From Synchiropus splendidus (taxonomy: Eukaryota > Chordata > Actinopteri > Syngnathiformes > Callionymidae): a DNA stretch of 64,000 nucleotides. Position numbers and translations under genes: made by a program. Shown here piece after piece: positions 34,437 to 45,763 of the stretch (positions within the stretch are counted from its first letter, which is position 1; each line of letters opens with the position of its first letter). The DNA lies in contig NC_071334.1 of NCBI RefSeq assembly GCF_027744825.2, positions 69,649,937 through 69,713,936 on the forward strand, read 5' to 3'. The notes under the pieces are model-generated. The model did no database searches and was not told the DNA's origin. It saw only the letters and a program-made list of their open reading frames with translations.

Positions 34437-34538
34437 GATTCAAAGGTCTATGTGTCAACATGGAACACTGAAGGTTGCCTTCGGCGTCAGTATAGCACAC
34501 AAATGTCCTCTTTGCCAATGTCAGTATATGACGCCATG
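34437..34538 (-). repeat. Low-copy dispersed repeat (inverted partner of 10464-10560)
   Basis: GTCAACATGGAACACTGAAGG followed by TTGCCTTCGGCGTCAGTATA and a CCAATGTCAGTATATGACGCCATG end. It is the reverse complement of the copy near 10.5 kb with scattered differences. Confidence 0.6.
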
Positions 34539-35198
34539 ACAGTGAGGAAGTGTTGGCACACCCCCAGAGTTGCCAGGATCTGGCCGCCTCACCATCATGA
34601 CTCCAAAGGAAGGGTATATTGAATGCATTCACACAGTCCTCAATGAGCCAGCAAGACGTCTCATACCTCCTCAAACCCTCCTGTCTAATTGAGGTGACAG
34701 CGATACAATTAAACTGTGAATCATCCCTCACTGATGTGAGGATGGATTAAGAGGATTAAGAGGATAATCTGTCAACCCTCTGGCCCAAACGCAGTATGAG
34801 GCCGGGAAGGCAATTTGGAGATATCGGGGGGCTTTAGCGAGCCAGCTATCTGAGTTGAGTCTGAGCCACTGGCCCGGGTGACTTGCCCATGTGTTTAGAC
34901 AACAGCGGGCCAAAGTCTTCTGTTGGGATGAACTTTAGATTAAATTTTGGCTTCCATTTTGCTTACTACGTGAGGATAGTTCCAGACTATTGTGCGTTAA
35001 TCTGAAGTCCCATTGTTTGTCTGCATTCTGGTTCAAACTTCAGGTTTTCTGATACATGGAGTTTTAAAACCCGGTTACAAAATATCTGTCTAGAAACACG
35101 AGAAGTTGATCATTTTTCCACACCAAAACTGAGTTTTTCAACTTTTCAAATTCATAGCAAACATGTTAACTGCTGTAATGTGTGTGTTGAACTTGCTC
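34539..35198. other. Unassigned sequence
   Basis: Nothing recognised. Confidence 0.4.
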
Positions 35199-35414
35199 AT
35201 GATGGGTGGATGAGGTGTCATGAAACAGCATGGCAGTGTTGATGAAACAGTCTCCTGATTTTCACAGGCCACTAGATGGCGCTCTGGGATTCGAAATGAT
35301 GTGAGGTTTACACTGAATTAGTTGTTCAAGTCCAAACATTTTACAGCAGACAGCGCCACCTGGTGGCCTCTGAAAATCAGGACACTGTTTCATGAAACTT
35401 CATCCACCCGTCAC
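35199..35414. mobile_element. hAT-like palindromic MITE, best-preserved long-subfamily copy
   Basis: It has full-length arms plus the subfamily insertion (GCATGGCAGTGTTGATGAAACAG). Both CTCF-core matches are perfect: CCACTAGATGGCGC at 35269-35282 on the plus strand and its reverse-strand partner at 35353-35366. The central part reads GAAATGATGTGAGG...TTCAAGTCCAAACATTTTAC. The termini are slightly mutated (GATGGGTGGATG and CATCCACCCGTCAC). Confidence 0.9.
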
Positions 35415-37242
35415 ATCACAATCAGACACTTATTTTGACAATTTCAATGGCCACTACACGAATGAGTGATGCTCAATAACTCTGCCACTAGATGAGTCGA
35501 ATCATGGTCTGAGGGCATCAGCGTATGTGAGGCAATTAAATGAAGTTTGAATTCATTAGCAACTTAAAAAAAAAAAAAAAAAAACGTGCACCAGTCTTGG
35601 CGCTGACCACAACCATCTGTCATCAGAAGACAGTTGTGCAGGCTGCTCATGTTAGCCAGGGGATTTGAGATTGATTCATGTCCTGGATTTTACTGAGGGT
35701 AGAAGTGCTGTGGACCACAGAGAGGAAATACAATCATACTTGCATAGATATTAATAACAACAGACACACACACACACACACGATAAACATGTCATGATCT
35801 GTCATTGTGTGAGATTTCTCAAATGTCAGCACGATGGCTAACTCTTCCAACTCGCGGCACTAACTGGCCACTAGACGCTGACTGGCAAACACAACATGGA
35901 TGCTGCTTTAGCACGACTGGAACCCTTCCTGAATCCTAACAAGGACTCTGATCATTTACTGACCGTGACTTATTTCTTTTTTTATCATCTCAACATCAGT
36001 TGGACAAGGCACTTGCTGTCTTCTTCTGGAGTGGTCAAGCTAGGGATGGGGATAAGATTTCAGCGATTTTCATCCCATTATCAACACTGCTCAACAATTC
36101 AGCTCCTTAGCGATTCACTTTTCAATTGTCACAGGAAAATAAAGCAAGAGAAAAAAGAAAGAGTCCTTTCCGCAATCTTAACGTCCTGAGAATTGGGACA
36201 GTCCTTTCACTTCATGGCAGCGACGAGTATTAAGGGAAGGATCACTGAAACTAGTTTGGAAAGGTTGTTTAAAGAGTCAAAGATTCAGATTGAAAGAAGA
36301 CATATTTTGAAACTTCTTGGGTAACGATATGTTATTCTACGCAGCTCTCCAGTGCTGCTCTGGTTATGATTATCCTCGGTGCAGGACACTGCCTATGTGA
36401 GGACACTCCCCTCCCATGTCAAAACAAACGGCAGCAGTGCAGGTGTCAACTGAAACGAGCAGCAGCTGACTGACAATTATTGACTTCAGATGACCTGGTT
36501 GGTGAAGCTGTGCGTGCTTGATGGGTTGGAACAAAAACTCGCACCCACGGCGGCCCGTTCTGGAACAGCTGGGACACCCCTGGTGTACAGCGACACACAT
36601 CAAGCACTGAGAGTGGGTGGTGTCGAAGGTGTTTGCTCATCCTATAGCCACATCGTCTCTGGAAACAAAACAAAGCCAAACTTTTGAAGAGTTTTGGTCC
36701 GACGGCGATCAAACTCCTCCGTGACTGTGGTAATCTGAACTGGAGCGAGTTTGACTTCACATTGAGGAACAGATAAGGAGAACTAAAAATGAACAAGTAT
36801 TACCGATACCAGAGACAGTTTTAACCGGTTCAGAATAGGAAGCTGTTCTCGATGCCCATCCCAGGTTCAAGCCCCCCATACCATGGAAGAGCATGAGATG
36901 GACCCACCGGAACATCTAGTCAAACACCTGTTGACACACGCTGTGTACATCAGTTAGAATACAGACACAGCTACGATAAATCCTGAGTATGAGTTGCTGT
37001 ACCTCACAGTTCAGACAGGACTGCAAGTTGATGTACACCGCCAGGTTTTGGAGAATATATTTCTTTTTACCGTTGCTCAATAGAGATGGTAAAGTCTTCC
37101 CACTGAAAACACTCAAGACTTCTGGCCTCTGACATCTGAAATTTCAGAAAGTTCTTAAAAAATAGTCCCAAAGAATAATCCAAAACATAGTCGAGCCTGA
37201 AGAAAAGAAACCAGATCCTCTATGTGGTGAGTATTCACAAGT
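35415..37242. other. Unassigned sequence with poly(A) and a short (CA)n
   Basis: Holds the poly(A) listed separately and a short CA tract at 35764-35782. Open frames at 35896-36189 and 36370-36796 have no recognisable domains. Confidence 0.4.
35566..35584 (+). repeat. Poly(A) tract
   Basis: A run of about 19 A residues with no recognisable retroposed body upstream. Confidence 0.85.
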
Positions 37243-37366
37243 AGTGCTGAGCAAAACAGAACCCTAATTTGTCAGCAGGTGGCGCTCTCAGTGTGGAAAT
37301 GTTCTCAGGCGTCATTGTTCAAAGATTTTAGGGCAGGGAATGCCATTGAGAGTGCTCTGAAGATAG
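37243..37366. mobile_element. Very degraded hAT-like MITE (tentative)
   Basis: AGTAGTGCTGAGC, CAGCAGGTGGCGCTCTCAGT, GAAATGTTCTCAGGCGTCATTGTTCAAAGATTTTA and TGCCATTGAGAG..CTCTGAAGAT follow the MITE layout loosely. The CTCF-like block (TCAGCAGGTGGCGC) has one mismatch. Similarity is weak at the ends. Confidence 0.4.
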
Positions 37367-37816
37367 TGATCGGCTGGTATAGAGTCAGCATCTTGGGAAT
37401 GCCTTCAGGTATTCCGACCGGGAGAAATGACAAGACCAGGAACGGCAAGACTTTTTTTTCATGAATGTAACATTTGTGTTTCACTGACATTTCACCCCAA
37501 TGTTCTTTATTTCCAGCAACACGAGAGCAATTTAACCAAATCCTCCATTTCACAGCGTTTTCCTCGCGCCTGAAGCTGCTTTGTTTGTTTCATCTGTCAC
37601 TATCTTCTCCTCAGCTAATGGTTCCACAAGAGCAGGCAGCTGTAGTAGAACAAGAACACAGACACACACACTTGAGAAAACAATGCTTTTGATAATTAAA
37701 TGCTGATAGCAACGCGACGTAATTATGAGTGAGGGCTTGGCAACTGCTGTGTGATTATCTCTCTCCCATGATCTAGAGATGCAGCTTCAACGTCTGTTTA
37801 TGAAGGAATCAGAAGT
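37367..37816. other. Unassigned sequence
   Basis: Nothing recognised. Confidence 0.4.
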
Positions 37817-38853
37817 TGTCATGGGGCGGCGCAGAGTCGGTCCCAAACGCTAATCCTCTAACCAGAGGACACAGGACTCGGAACAACGAGAGCAAAAATA
37901 TAACAAGATTTATTCAACTTAAATAAAGCACCAACAATAACCACAACTGAAGAGGCAAATGCACGGAAGGGGGGGAAAAAAACAGACTAAGCCAAAAATG
38001 GGGAGGACAAAGATGCGCTTGGTGCCACACACAAGATGCAGCCAACAGAAAACACTGGTGAAAAACAGAGAAAATCTCGGAAGAACAGAAAATCTGAGAA
38101 ACAAAACGTTCAAAGGCAAACCAGATGTATAGTGTAAAAGCACCGCATAAAACTACGCAAAGCACTGGGGGAAGACATGTACAGAAAAACCCGGAAGAAC
38201 AGAAAATCTGAGAAACTAAACTTTCCAGGGAAAACCAGACGTATAGTGTAAAAACACGGCATTAAAACTATGCAAAGGACCGGGAAAGACACACATACAG
38301 AAAAACTCGGAAGAACAGAAAATCTGAGAAACAGAACTTTCAAAGGAAAACCAACAAATGTATTGTGTAAAAACACAGCATTAAACTACGCAAAGCACCG
38401 GGGGAAGACACGCATACACAGAGTGATGAACCATCTTGTGCAACAAACTGGAACCAGAAATCTGAAGTAGTGAAGTTGTGATTGTAGGATTGGTGCCGGG
38501 TGTGTGCCATTAGCTGGAGGAGGCGCATCAGGAAACAAACAGAACACAAACAAAAGCACAACAAACAAAGACCCTAACAAAAGTAACTAGTATTAAGAAC
38601 ACTTGTATTAATAGTAGCAGTACTATTATTGTGAGAGGCAGCGGAACACTGCAGCAATGTAATACAAAACAAAACAGTTCACAGAAGTCGAACAAAAGTC
38701 CAAAAAAATAAAACTCGCGAATGGAAAAAAAGTCACAAATAAACAGGAGTCCAAGAACAAGTGCATTCTTTACCAGTCGGGGAACTTGGCGATCTGGCAC
38801 ACGATAATGGAGCAGGCTGGAAACAACCAGTCGGCACATTTACTCAGTGCACA
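37817..38853 (-). mobile_element. Solo LTR (second family), 1037 bp, perfect 5-bp target duplication, internal tandem repeats
   Basis: On the minus strand it begins TGTGCACTGAG and ends GCCCCATGACA. GAAGT flanks both sides (37812-37816 and 38854-38858). The layout matches other fish LTRs: the plus strand has a near-terminal GGTCCC block, an AAATATAACAAGATTTATTC block, and a GATCTGGCACACG block near the other end. The middle is expanded by a tandem repeat, listed separately. Open frames inside it on either strand are artefacts of the LTR. Confidence 0.75.
38068..38420 (+). repeat. Tandem repeat, about 3 units of about 117 bp
   Basis: Each unit contains CGGAAGAACAGAAAATCTGA, GAAAC.(A)AAC.TTC, AAACCAGA.GTATAGTGTAAA, CACCGCAT-like, AAACTA.GCAAAG.ACCGGG and GAAGACA...ATACAG. 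Units differ at several positions. The array lies within the LTR at 37817-38853 and accounts for about a third of its length. Confidence 0.85.
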
Positions 38854-38858
38854 GAAGT

Positions 38859-39175
38859 CATTTCGTCTTGTAACACCTTGATTCACCTGCCGTCGGGGCG
38901 AAGAGGCTGGATTTGTGACCGGCTCCGGGGCACTCCGAGGTGGTGCAAGCCTGAGAACCTCACAGACCTGCACGTGTTCAAGTTCGTTTTGCACCCAATA
39001 TCTCAGTCCAGGAGGAGAAGAAGCGAGAGCGTGCAGAGACCCTGATTTATGGACTCGCAACAGTGGATTTGTACATTTGCAAAAAATATATTTGGCAGTT
39101 TTTAGCTGTTAATTTTTCAAGGGCAAGAAAAAAATCTTCAATGTGAAATATAATTGCTCAACTCCTGCTGTGAGC
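38859..39175. other. Unassigned sequence
   Basis: A CACCTGCCGTCGGGGCGAAG block (near 38884) resembles the LPSGRR segment near the end of L2-like LINE proteins, but there is too little context for a call. Confidence 0.3.
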
Positions 39176-39619
39176 TGTGAACTTAGTCAGGAGACCCACA
39201 TGCAGCAGACCGAGACTGGAGGTTCAGAAAATTTAATCATACACTCGACTTCTAATCTCGAAGGAGGGTCTCAGAAATACAAACCGAAACACTATTTCAA
39301 ACTTGATAAATGAAGACAATTCCAAAACAACGCGAGAGCGACAGAGTCCAAAAACCACAAACAGAAACAGTCGAACGCATTAACAAGTGTCCGTGAGCGC
39401 GTATCAAGTCGAGCTAAGCGAAACAAGGCCACAGGATTGGGGGGGGACAAAGGAGATCAGTCAGTGGCCGGTGTTCAAGTAGTGAAGTCGATTGCGTCAT
39501 CAGCTTCAGGTGTGTGTGTGGCGGGAAAAAGAGCCCCAATCCTCAAAGAGAGGCGGAGAAAAAGGCGGGAGCAGGAAGCAGTCCAAACCAAAATGACAGA
39601 CGGAGGGGGGTTCGTGACA
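39176..39619 (-). mobile_element. LTR-like element (third family), about 444 bp
   Basis: On the minus strand it reads TGTCACGAACCCCC...CTGCATGTGGGTCTCCTGAC and ends TAAGTTCACA. It thus has TG...CA ends and a terminal GTGGGTCTCCTG block comparable to the GTGGGTCC or CTTGGGTCC ends of other fish LTRs. I find no matching target duplication, so the boundaries are less certain than for the others. Confidence 0.5.
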
Positions 39620-41266
39620 CCTGGAATACTTTTGTTCATGACTTCAAATTTTTTGTTACACGTACTTGAATTTATCGGCACCTGCCACTGTGACTACAAA
39701 TCCATTTAGCACCCGTTTTACCTTCATAGTGTAGCCGGCAGCTTGACACTTGCGCTGCCCGTGTGCTGAACACGTGACTGGCGTGTCCCGCACATGACGT
39801 CACGCTCAAAGACGCAGTTGATAAAAGCAAATATTCACTTCCCTACAATCGTAAAAATAGTAACGTACGGTGACTTGGATAAGTAACTCTGATCAGATCA
39901 CTGGGTTTGAAATAGTCACGTTTTATGGGGGCTGAAGTGCAAACGGCACATTATCAGCCCGCAACAGTGGATCTCTGCAAACACCTGAGCCTGTAAACCA
40001 GATGACTCCATTCATCTCCATCAGTGCAGAGGGTCTTCCATATGCACAGGACTTTTCTGCTTGTTTGTGTGTCAGACTCAACACGGTGGGAAACTGTAAG
40101 TCGCACATTTATCATAATAATCTTGCTCTCCTCCTGCAGAATTTCAAATGAGTTTGAGAGAGTGCTGCGTCGGCAATAGACGCTCCTCACTGTTGTCGCT
40201 GTTCACGTAACCGCATGTCTTTGGCTACGCAGGACAAATGATCACCAGCTTTGTCCTGATCAAACTGCCTTTCAGCTGCACTTCAAACTCTCTTTTTATG
40301 CACCCATAAAAGCTTGGTTGGCATGGCAACTGTCGGTGACCCCAATGGTGATGGAGAAACCACTGAGGGCCAGACTATGTCTCCATCAGAACATGCTTCC
40401 ACTGGGGACTATATGCCTTTGGCAGCCTGAAGATGCTCTATCTGGAAGAGTTTATAATGCTGCTGTAAATCTCCTCGACACCAACATGAACAACACACTT
40501 CCAAAAGGAGATTTATCATCCAAAGTTCTTTAAGGTCTTTAAGGTCAGAAATCAGTTGGTGCTTCAGCGTGAATGTTGGCTTGATTGCAAACTGCTTTCA
40601 CCAGTTCGATGACTTTTTGATCACTTCCTGACGTTCCAGTTGAGCAATGCCAACTATTTTCTTTTCTTTCTTTTTTTTAGGCACCAAAGAGAAATGGTGG
40701 GTGTGACAGGGGTAAAAATGTACTTTTTTCCACTCATGCTGTTTGAACAATTTGACTTCATGAAATAAGGGGTTCTAAAATGCACATTAGCGCTGATTTT
40801 GCTCATGTGAGATGAGACCTCACATTCATGAGAATGACAGCTAATAATTAGAGATGTGCCAATGCTGCTGTCTGGTATCGCATGAGTATTCATACTCACA
40901 AAATTGCCACCGATAGCACTAAAGCGACTTCGACCACTCTGACCACTTTACAGCAGTGTGCAGTTAGTTTATGACAATTTTGTGAAAATTGTGTTTGTAC
41001 TGCCGTGAAACTTGTGACCCATGTACAAGAAAAACATGCTGAGGAATGTTGTTCAAATAAAGATATATATGAAAAACAAAGTAACCTTTTGTGTAATGTT
41101 GTCAGTACTTGGTATCAGTCACTACTCAAATACAAGTATTCGTTTTGGAAAAAAAGAACATAACTTACGATAATAATAATAATAATAAAACTCATAACCA
41201 GTAAAGCAATTGGGCAATATTTTACAGGGGGATACGGAGGAATTGCTTGCTTTACGTCTCAATATA
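39620..41266. other. Unassigned sequence with (AAT)n
   Basis: An AATAATAATAAT tract lies near 41169-41190. Nothing else is recognised. Confidence 0.4.
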
Positions 41267-41965
41267 CAGTGGTACCTCGGTTTTCGAACATCCTGGACTT
41301 TGAACAAATCAGAGTTCAAACAAGAATTTCAAGATTTTTTTGCTTCTGATTTCGAATGAAAATCCAGAACTGGAACACCCCAGAAAAAAGCCGGAAAAAA
41401 CAATGCGCTGACCCACCTGACGCTTTGTTATTGTGTATAACGCAGCCTCTGTATGCAGACGTGTCCCGTTAGCTCCATTTACTGACTGTTTTTTCTTCAT
41501 ATTGAGGTGTAAAACCTTTGCTGTCTCCACACTGGACCGTGGTAGAGTGTCACAGGGGAGGTGCTGGAGCGCTCACTCCAGGGTTTGATGTCCTGTTGTG
41601 GGCTGGAGCTGGGACAGGGATGAGGCCAGTCTGGGACAGAGCGTGACTTGGTTTATGACTTTGTCACAGCCAAACTGCACAGAAGCGCACATTCAGAGCT
41701 GGACACGCACCGGGCACCTCTTCCCTTCTGGAGAGACCTCACTCACTCGGCAACCCCTCCCACATGCAGCGGCCACACACATAGAGGAACAGCCACCTGC
41801 AGCAGACACTCTACATTCACTCCTACAAAAGACTATTTTAAGGCTTGGAACGCATTAGTTCTTTTTCCATTCATTGTCATGGGAAAAATCCATTCAGATT
41901 TCCAACAATTCGCTTCTCAAACGGCCGTCTGGAACAGATTGTGGTCGAGAACCGAGGTTCCACTG
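41267..41965 (+). mobile_element. Tigger-like non-autonomous DNA transposon, complete, TA target duplication
   Basis: A 699-bp element with ends CAGTGGTACCTCGGTTTTCG and CGAGAACCGAGGTTCCACTG, flanked by TA (41265-41266 and 41966-41967). The TIR sequence and TA duplication are those of Tc1/mariner-superfamily Tigger/pogo elements (established knowledge). The internal part holds two overlapping open frames (86 and about 120 codons) that are also open in the other copies. Neither resembles a transposase, and frames open in more than one register point to recent common ancestry, not coding. Related copies are at 24961, 29667 and 56561. Confidence 0.88.
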
Positions 41966-41967
41966 TA

Positions 41968-42424
41968 TTTCATCTTTTCACAGCCAGATCTACAGAAAAC
42001 CCAAAGATAGTGAAGACCACTCTTTAATGGCGTCTCTTTGACAAAACTTGGCAAGAAAACTCGTTAGATTCGACACATGCTATTAATATTAATGATTTTA
42101 TGGACCAAAGGACCGTTTCATGGCTCAATTGATTTTCCGCTGATTAAAATGAAGTATGCTGTCAGTAGGAGACAAGCAGACGGATATATTCATCAGCATC
42201 ATGCTCTACTTACACTCACCAGTCAGAAGGCCACAGTCCCAGGTTCATGACTGGCAAAGACATTGATACAGGCAGCTGTCAGATTTGCATCAAAATGATG
42301 CTGTTCCTCAGTGCACAGTAGGAACAATGGGATGTAATCAAAAGTATGTATTGAAATAAAATGGGAAAACTCATGAGCTTTGAGAAGCTCAAACATTTAT
42401 CTGGACAGAGACACAACCAGTCAG
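41968..42424. other. Unassigned sequence
   Basis: Nothing recognised. Confidence 0.4.
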
Positions 42425-42646
42425 TAGTGATGGGTAGATGAGGTATCATGAAACAGTAATGCAGGGTGGATGATACTTAATGATGCGTTTTTAGGACACA
42501 CTTCCCTTATTTTCACAGCCCAGCCCAAATCTTGGTGTTTGAACAACCATTCCAAAGAAACCTCACATCAGTTTAAACCAACAGCGCCGTCTGGTGGGCT
42601 CTGAAAATAAGGACAGGGTTTCATGAAGTCTCATCAGCCCATCCAT
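42425..42646. mobile_element. hAT-like palindromic MITE, first of an adjacent pair
   Basis: It starts TAGTGATGGGTAGATGAGG. The long-subfamily insertion (TAATGCAGGGTGGATGA) is present, the left motif block is lost, and the right arm reads AGCGCCGTCTGGTGGGCTCT with one CTCF-core mismatch. It ends CATCAGCCCATCCATA and runs directly into the next copy. Confidence 0.82.
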
Positions 42647-42647
42647 A

Positions 42648-42802
42648 ATGACACTGTGGCCTAATATTCAGAGACCACTAGCTGGCGCACTTGGGTCAGA
42701 AATGATGTGAGTAGAAATCCAAACATTTGACAGCACACAGTTCCATCTGGTGGCCAGTGAAAATTAGGACACTGTTTCATGAAACCTCATCTACCATCAC
42801 TA
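42648..42802. mobile_element. hAT-like palindromic MITE, second of an adjacent pair
   Basis: The left terminus is missing. The body runs ACACTGTGGCCTAATATTCAGAGACCACTAGCTGGCGCAC... to a right arm GTTCCATCTGGTGGCCAGTG...CATGAAACCTCATCTACCATCACTA. Both CTCF-like blocks have one mismatch. The 8-mers outside the pair (CCAGTCAG at 42417-42424 and CAAGTTAG at 42803-42810) agree at 6 of 8 positions, suggesting an eroded shared target duplication. Confidence 0.82.
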
Positions 42803-44689
42803 CAAGTTAGTGAGCTTTCTATAGATTTCCTGCAGAGGGTAATGGCTGCCTAAAACGCTGGACCATTTTTACAGGGTGACCAGTGAGTTTGGACCTGCTC
42901 AAAGAGCCTGTTGCCTGCACCCCAAGGAACCTAGAGCTGTTCACGATGTCCACCGCTGGGCTGGTATGGTCAGAGGAGTGTGGCTGGGCTGTTGGTTTTT
43001 GAAATCCACAGTGCTCCTTGTGATGTGTTGTCTGTGAGAACGAGTCTTGGCAGAGGACGGAGGGCCGACGTGTCGTCTTGGGAGCCATTTGTTAACTTTG
43101 AAAACACTCCGAGTTTGTTGCTGCCACTGAGTTTGGTCATTTCATTTTGAAAAGACATGGTTAGAAAGGCACCACGACTGATAGGTTTAACATTTGGATC
43201 TGGAGTTTAATTCACAGAATGAGCTCCAAATGGTTTGGAATTGAAAGTGGAATTAGATGATAGAGAAGGTTTTGTGTGTTGTTACTCGCGATTAATAACT
43301 TTCACATTTTTGATACCTGAATAATCACATTTGAATTGAATGTGTACACATGGGGTTGAAGTGAACTACAATTGCCGTCCTGAAACTAGGTTCAAACCTG
43401 CTCAACACACTGTTTAGGATGTCTTCATCAAGTGGCTGAACTCAAGAGCTAGAATATCACTTACTCATCTGAATGAAAATGTGATTTAAAAAAACAAATT
43501 TGTTGTTGGGATTCAAGAACTGAGCCATCAACATGATGAGATCCAGCCAGCAACACAGCTTTGAGGGTCAGATGCGTGACTCGCACCTTGATGCAGCGAA
43601 CTCAGGATGAGGTCCTGGAGGGCGGCAGGTTCAAGGACTTGACATTGGATGACTTTCCCCACTCTCACTCTGAGGTCTGTTCATTGGGAAGTCCAGCAGC
43701 GAGTCGCCCAGGTGGGTGCTGAAATCAACTGGGGCCAATTTATCTATCTGTCATTGCATCGAGATAATGGTGTTGAGGTCCTGGAACAGCATCTGCACGC
43801 GTGTGTTTCTCCCCTCCACACGGTGCAGGCTCCGACGGGGTGCAGAGGAGATGGTGTCCTCTGTGGCGACGCAACAAGACAAGTGGAATGGGTTGAATGT
43901 TGAGGCACAAAATCACCTCATTGAGTCACCTGCAACGTTCCCTCGAAGCTGCGTGTGGGGGCGCGCAATTGTGCACAGCTGATACGATCTGTGCACACAA
44001 AAACATCTACGCTGCGCAACAAAAATTCAGTCTGAATTGAATATAAATGACCGCAATTTCCGCACGACAGGGCTTCTGACATCGCTACAGACACAATGGG
44101 GCGAGCAGCAACTAGAAGAGCTGCTATTTGAAGTGAACTACTGGAGGTGGTTGATGTTAAAGAGCAGATTCCTCTTAAAGACACAGAGTGATTGGTCAAA
44201 ATGTGTGCATTCACTGAGCCAACTGGGCGGCGGAGTTACGCACAGGAGAGAGAAACCAGAGAGAGAGAATTGTTGCAGCGCAGGTTTCAGACCACAATAC
44301 ACAGAGACTACACACTAGTCAGGTGAGGAAATCAACTGTGTAGTCAGTTAAAGAAAGCAGGATCCACACAGTCTCACTGTTCGGAATACGGAATATGGTC
44401 AATACCGTGGACAAAATTATATATGTATCAAATTTATATATAGATAGATAGATAGATATGTATCGCTCAACTTGGTCCAGGTGACCGCTCAGAGAGTTTG
44501 TGTGTTTGCTCAGATGCATGAAAATTTTGAGGGAACAACCTGGTCGAGGATATGGTCATTCACCAGCCTCGCAAAGCACAAGGTGATTGTTATTGTTGTG
44601 TTGTGTTATTTTTTGGTACCGGTATGATTATAGCTGTCTTAAAACAGGACTGCGCCACACCCTGTTGTTGCAAGTTCTTGAAAATGTCG
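42803..44689. other. Unassigned sequence
   Basis: The stretches at 42830-43090 and 43600-43900 have a codon-like, LINE-like texture, but I cannot place them in a family. A short (GATA)n lies at 44441-44459. Confidence 0.35.
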
Positions 44690-44967
44690 TCTATGTTCCT
44701 GGTTTAATTATACTTGTGAGGACCAATTCTTGGAAACACACCTACTTGAGAGGACATTTTGATTTTGCCCCCACACGTCCAAGCCTCAATTTCAGGATGT
44801 CGCTGAAAATGACTTTTCATTGACTATTCATTAGAATTGGGTTTCATTTTACTTCAGACTCCTCATTTACGTTAGCCATTTGTTTCATCAGGTTTAGGGT
44901 GAGAAGCTGGGGAAAGGGTTATGGCAATGAGAAACAATGTCACCACAAGGATATAACTACAAGTGTC

Positions 44968-45017
<50 letters not shown>

Positions 45018-45049
45018 TGTGTGTGTGAGTGTGTGTGCGCGCGCGCGCC
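44690..45049 (+). repeat. GT-associated teleost repeat with long (GT)n
   Basis: The unit holds TATACTTGTGAGGACCAA and GGGTTATGGCAATGAGAAAC..CACCACAAGGATA, as at 8506-8755. It runs into an (GT)n tract at 44970-45049 interrupted by GA and ending in (GC)n. Open frames over the tract are artefacts. Confidence 0.75.
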
Positions 45050-45763
45050 ACAAAGGTCTCAGAAAACGTATTCTATTTGTTGTGGAAGCTATTGTTATTT
45101 TTGTATTTCCTCGTACTGCTGCCACAAGACTGTTTCCGTCCATTTCTGACACCGGCAGCTTGGTTTTCTCTATTGACTTGATATCAACATCCCTGTGCTG
45201 GTCTGTATTGACGGCTGATGGAGGGTGAAATACGTTGCTTTTATTGTCATTTTGATTTACATTCACAATGTTGTTGAGCGTGATGTTTTTCCCCTTTCTC
45301 CAGTCCCTTCTTTTCATATTAATACTTTTGATTGTGTTGCATTCTGCCCCATCATTTTCTGTTTTTTCCCCGATGGTCTGGTGGCAGGTGTTTTTGTGGG
45401 TGAAGGAGGACATTGATTTTCTTGTTTCAGCTTGTTTACAGCGACCTGAATCATGAACACATTGAGCAAGTTTACTGCTGTGTCAGCATCCTTCCGTGAG
45501 CCCAAACTTAGCAGAGCATCTTCGAATGTGGCGGATTTGCTGAATGACAGGGTTGATTTGAGGCGCCACAACTGGATCTTCATGATGCGCGTCATTCTGT
45601 TTGTCCTTTCAGGTCAGGGGGTGACACTGCTATCTCATTGGCTGCTGAAGAATTAGCTGGCTACTTCAGAAGTACGGTACCTGGTGGTTGAGAAGTTACT
45701 GGTGCTCACTGATCACTCATTCACTCTCCTGTGACACAATACTGCGTCACTTTCATGACATGG
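45050..45763. other. Unassigned sequence
   Basis: An open frame on the plus strand near 45453-45600 follows an acceptor-like TTCTTGTTTCAG, and long frames also exist on the minus strand. Neither resembles a known protein. Confidence 0.35.

Noticed and set aside
41598..41858. 86-codon frame conserved in four places, possible small gene
   Set aside because: The copies are parts of a TIR transposon, and a second overlapping frame is equally open, so shared recent ancestry explains the conservation.
44899..45413. Open frames of 109 and 157 codons around the GT tract
   Set aside because: Much of each frame is dinucleotide repeat or antisense of it, and the rest has no recognised domain.
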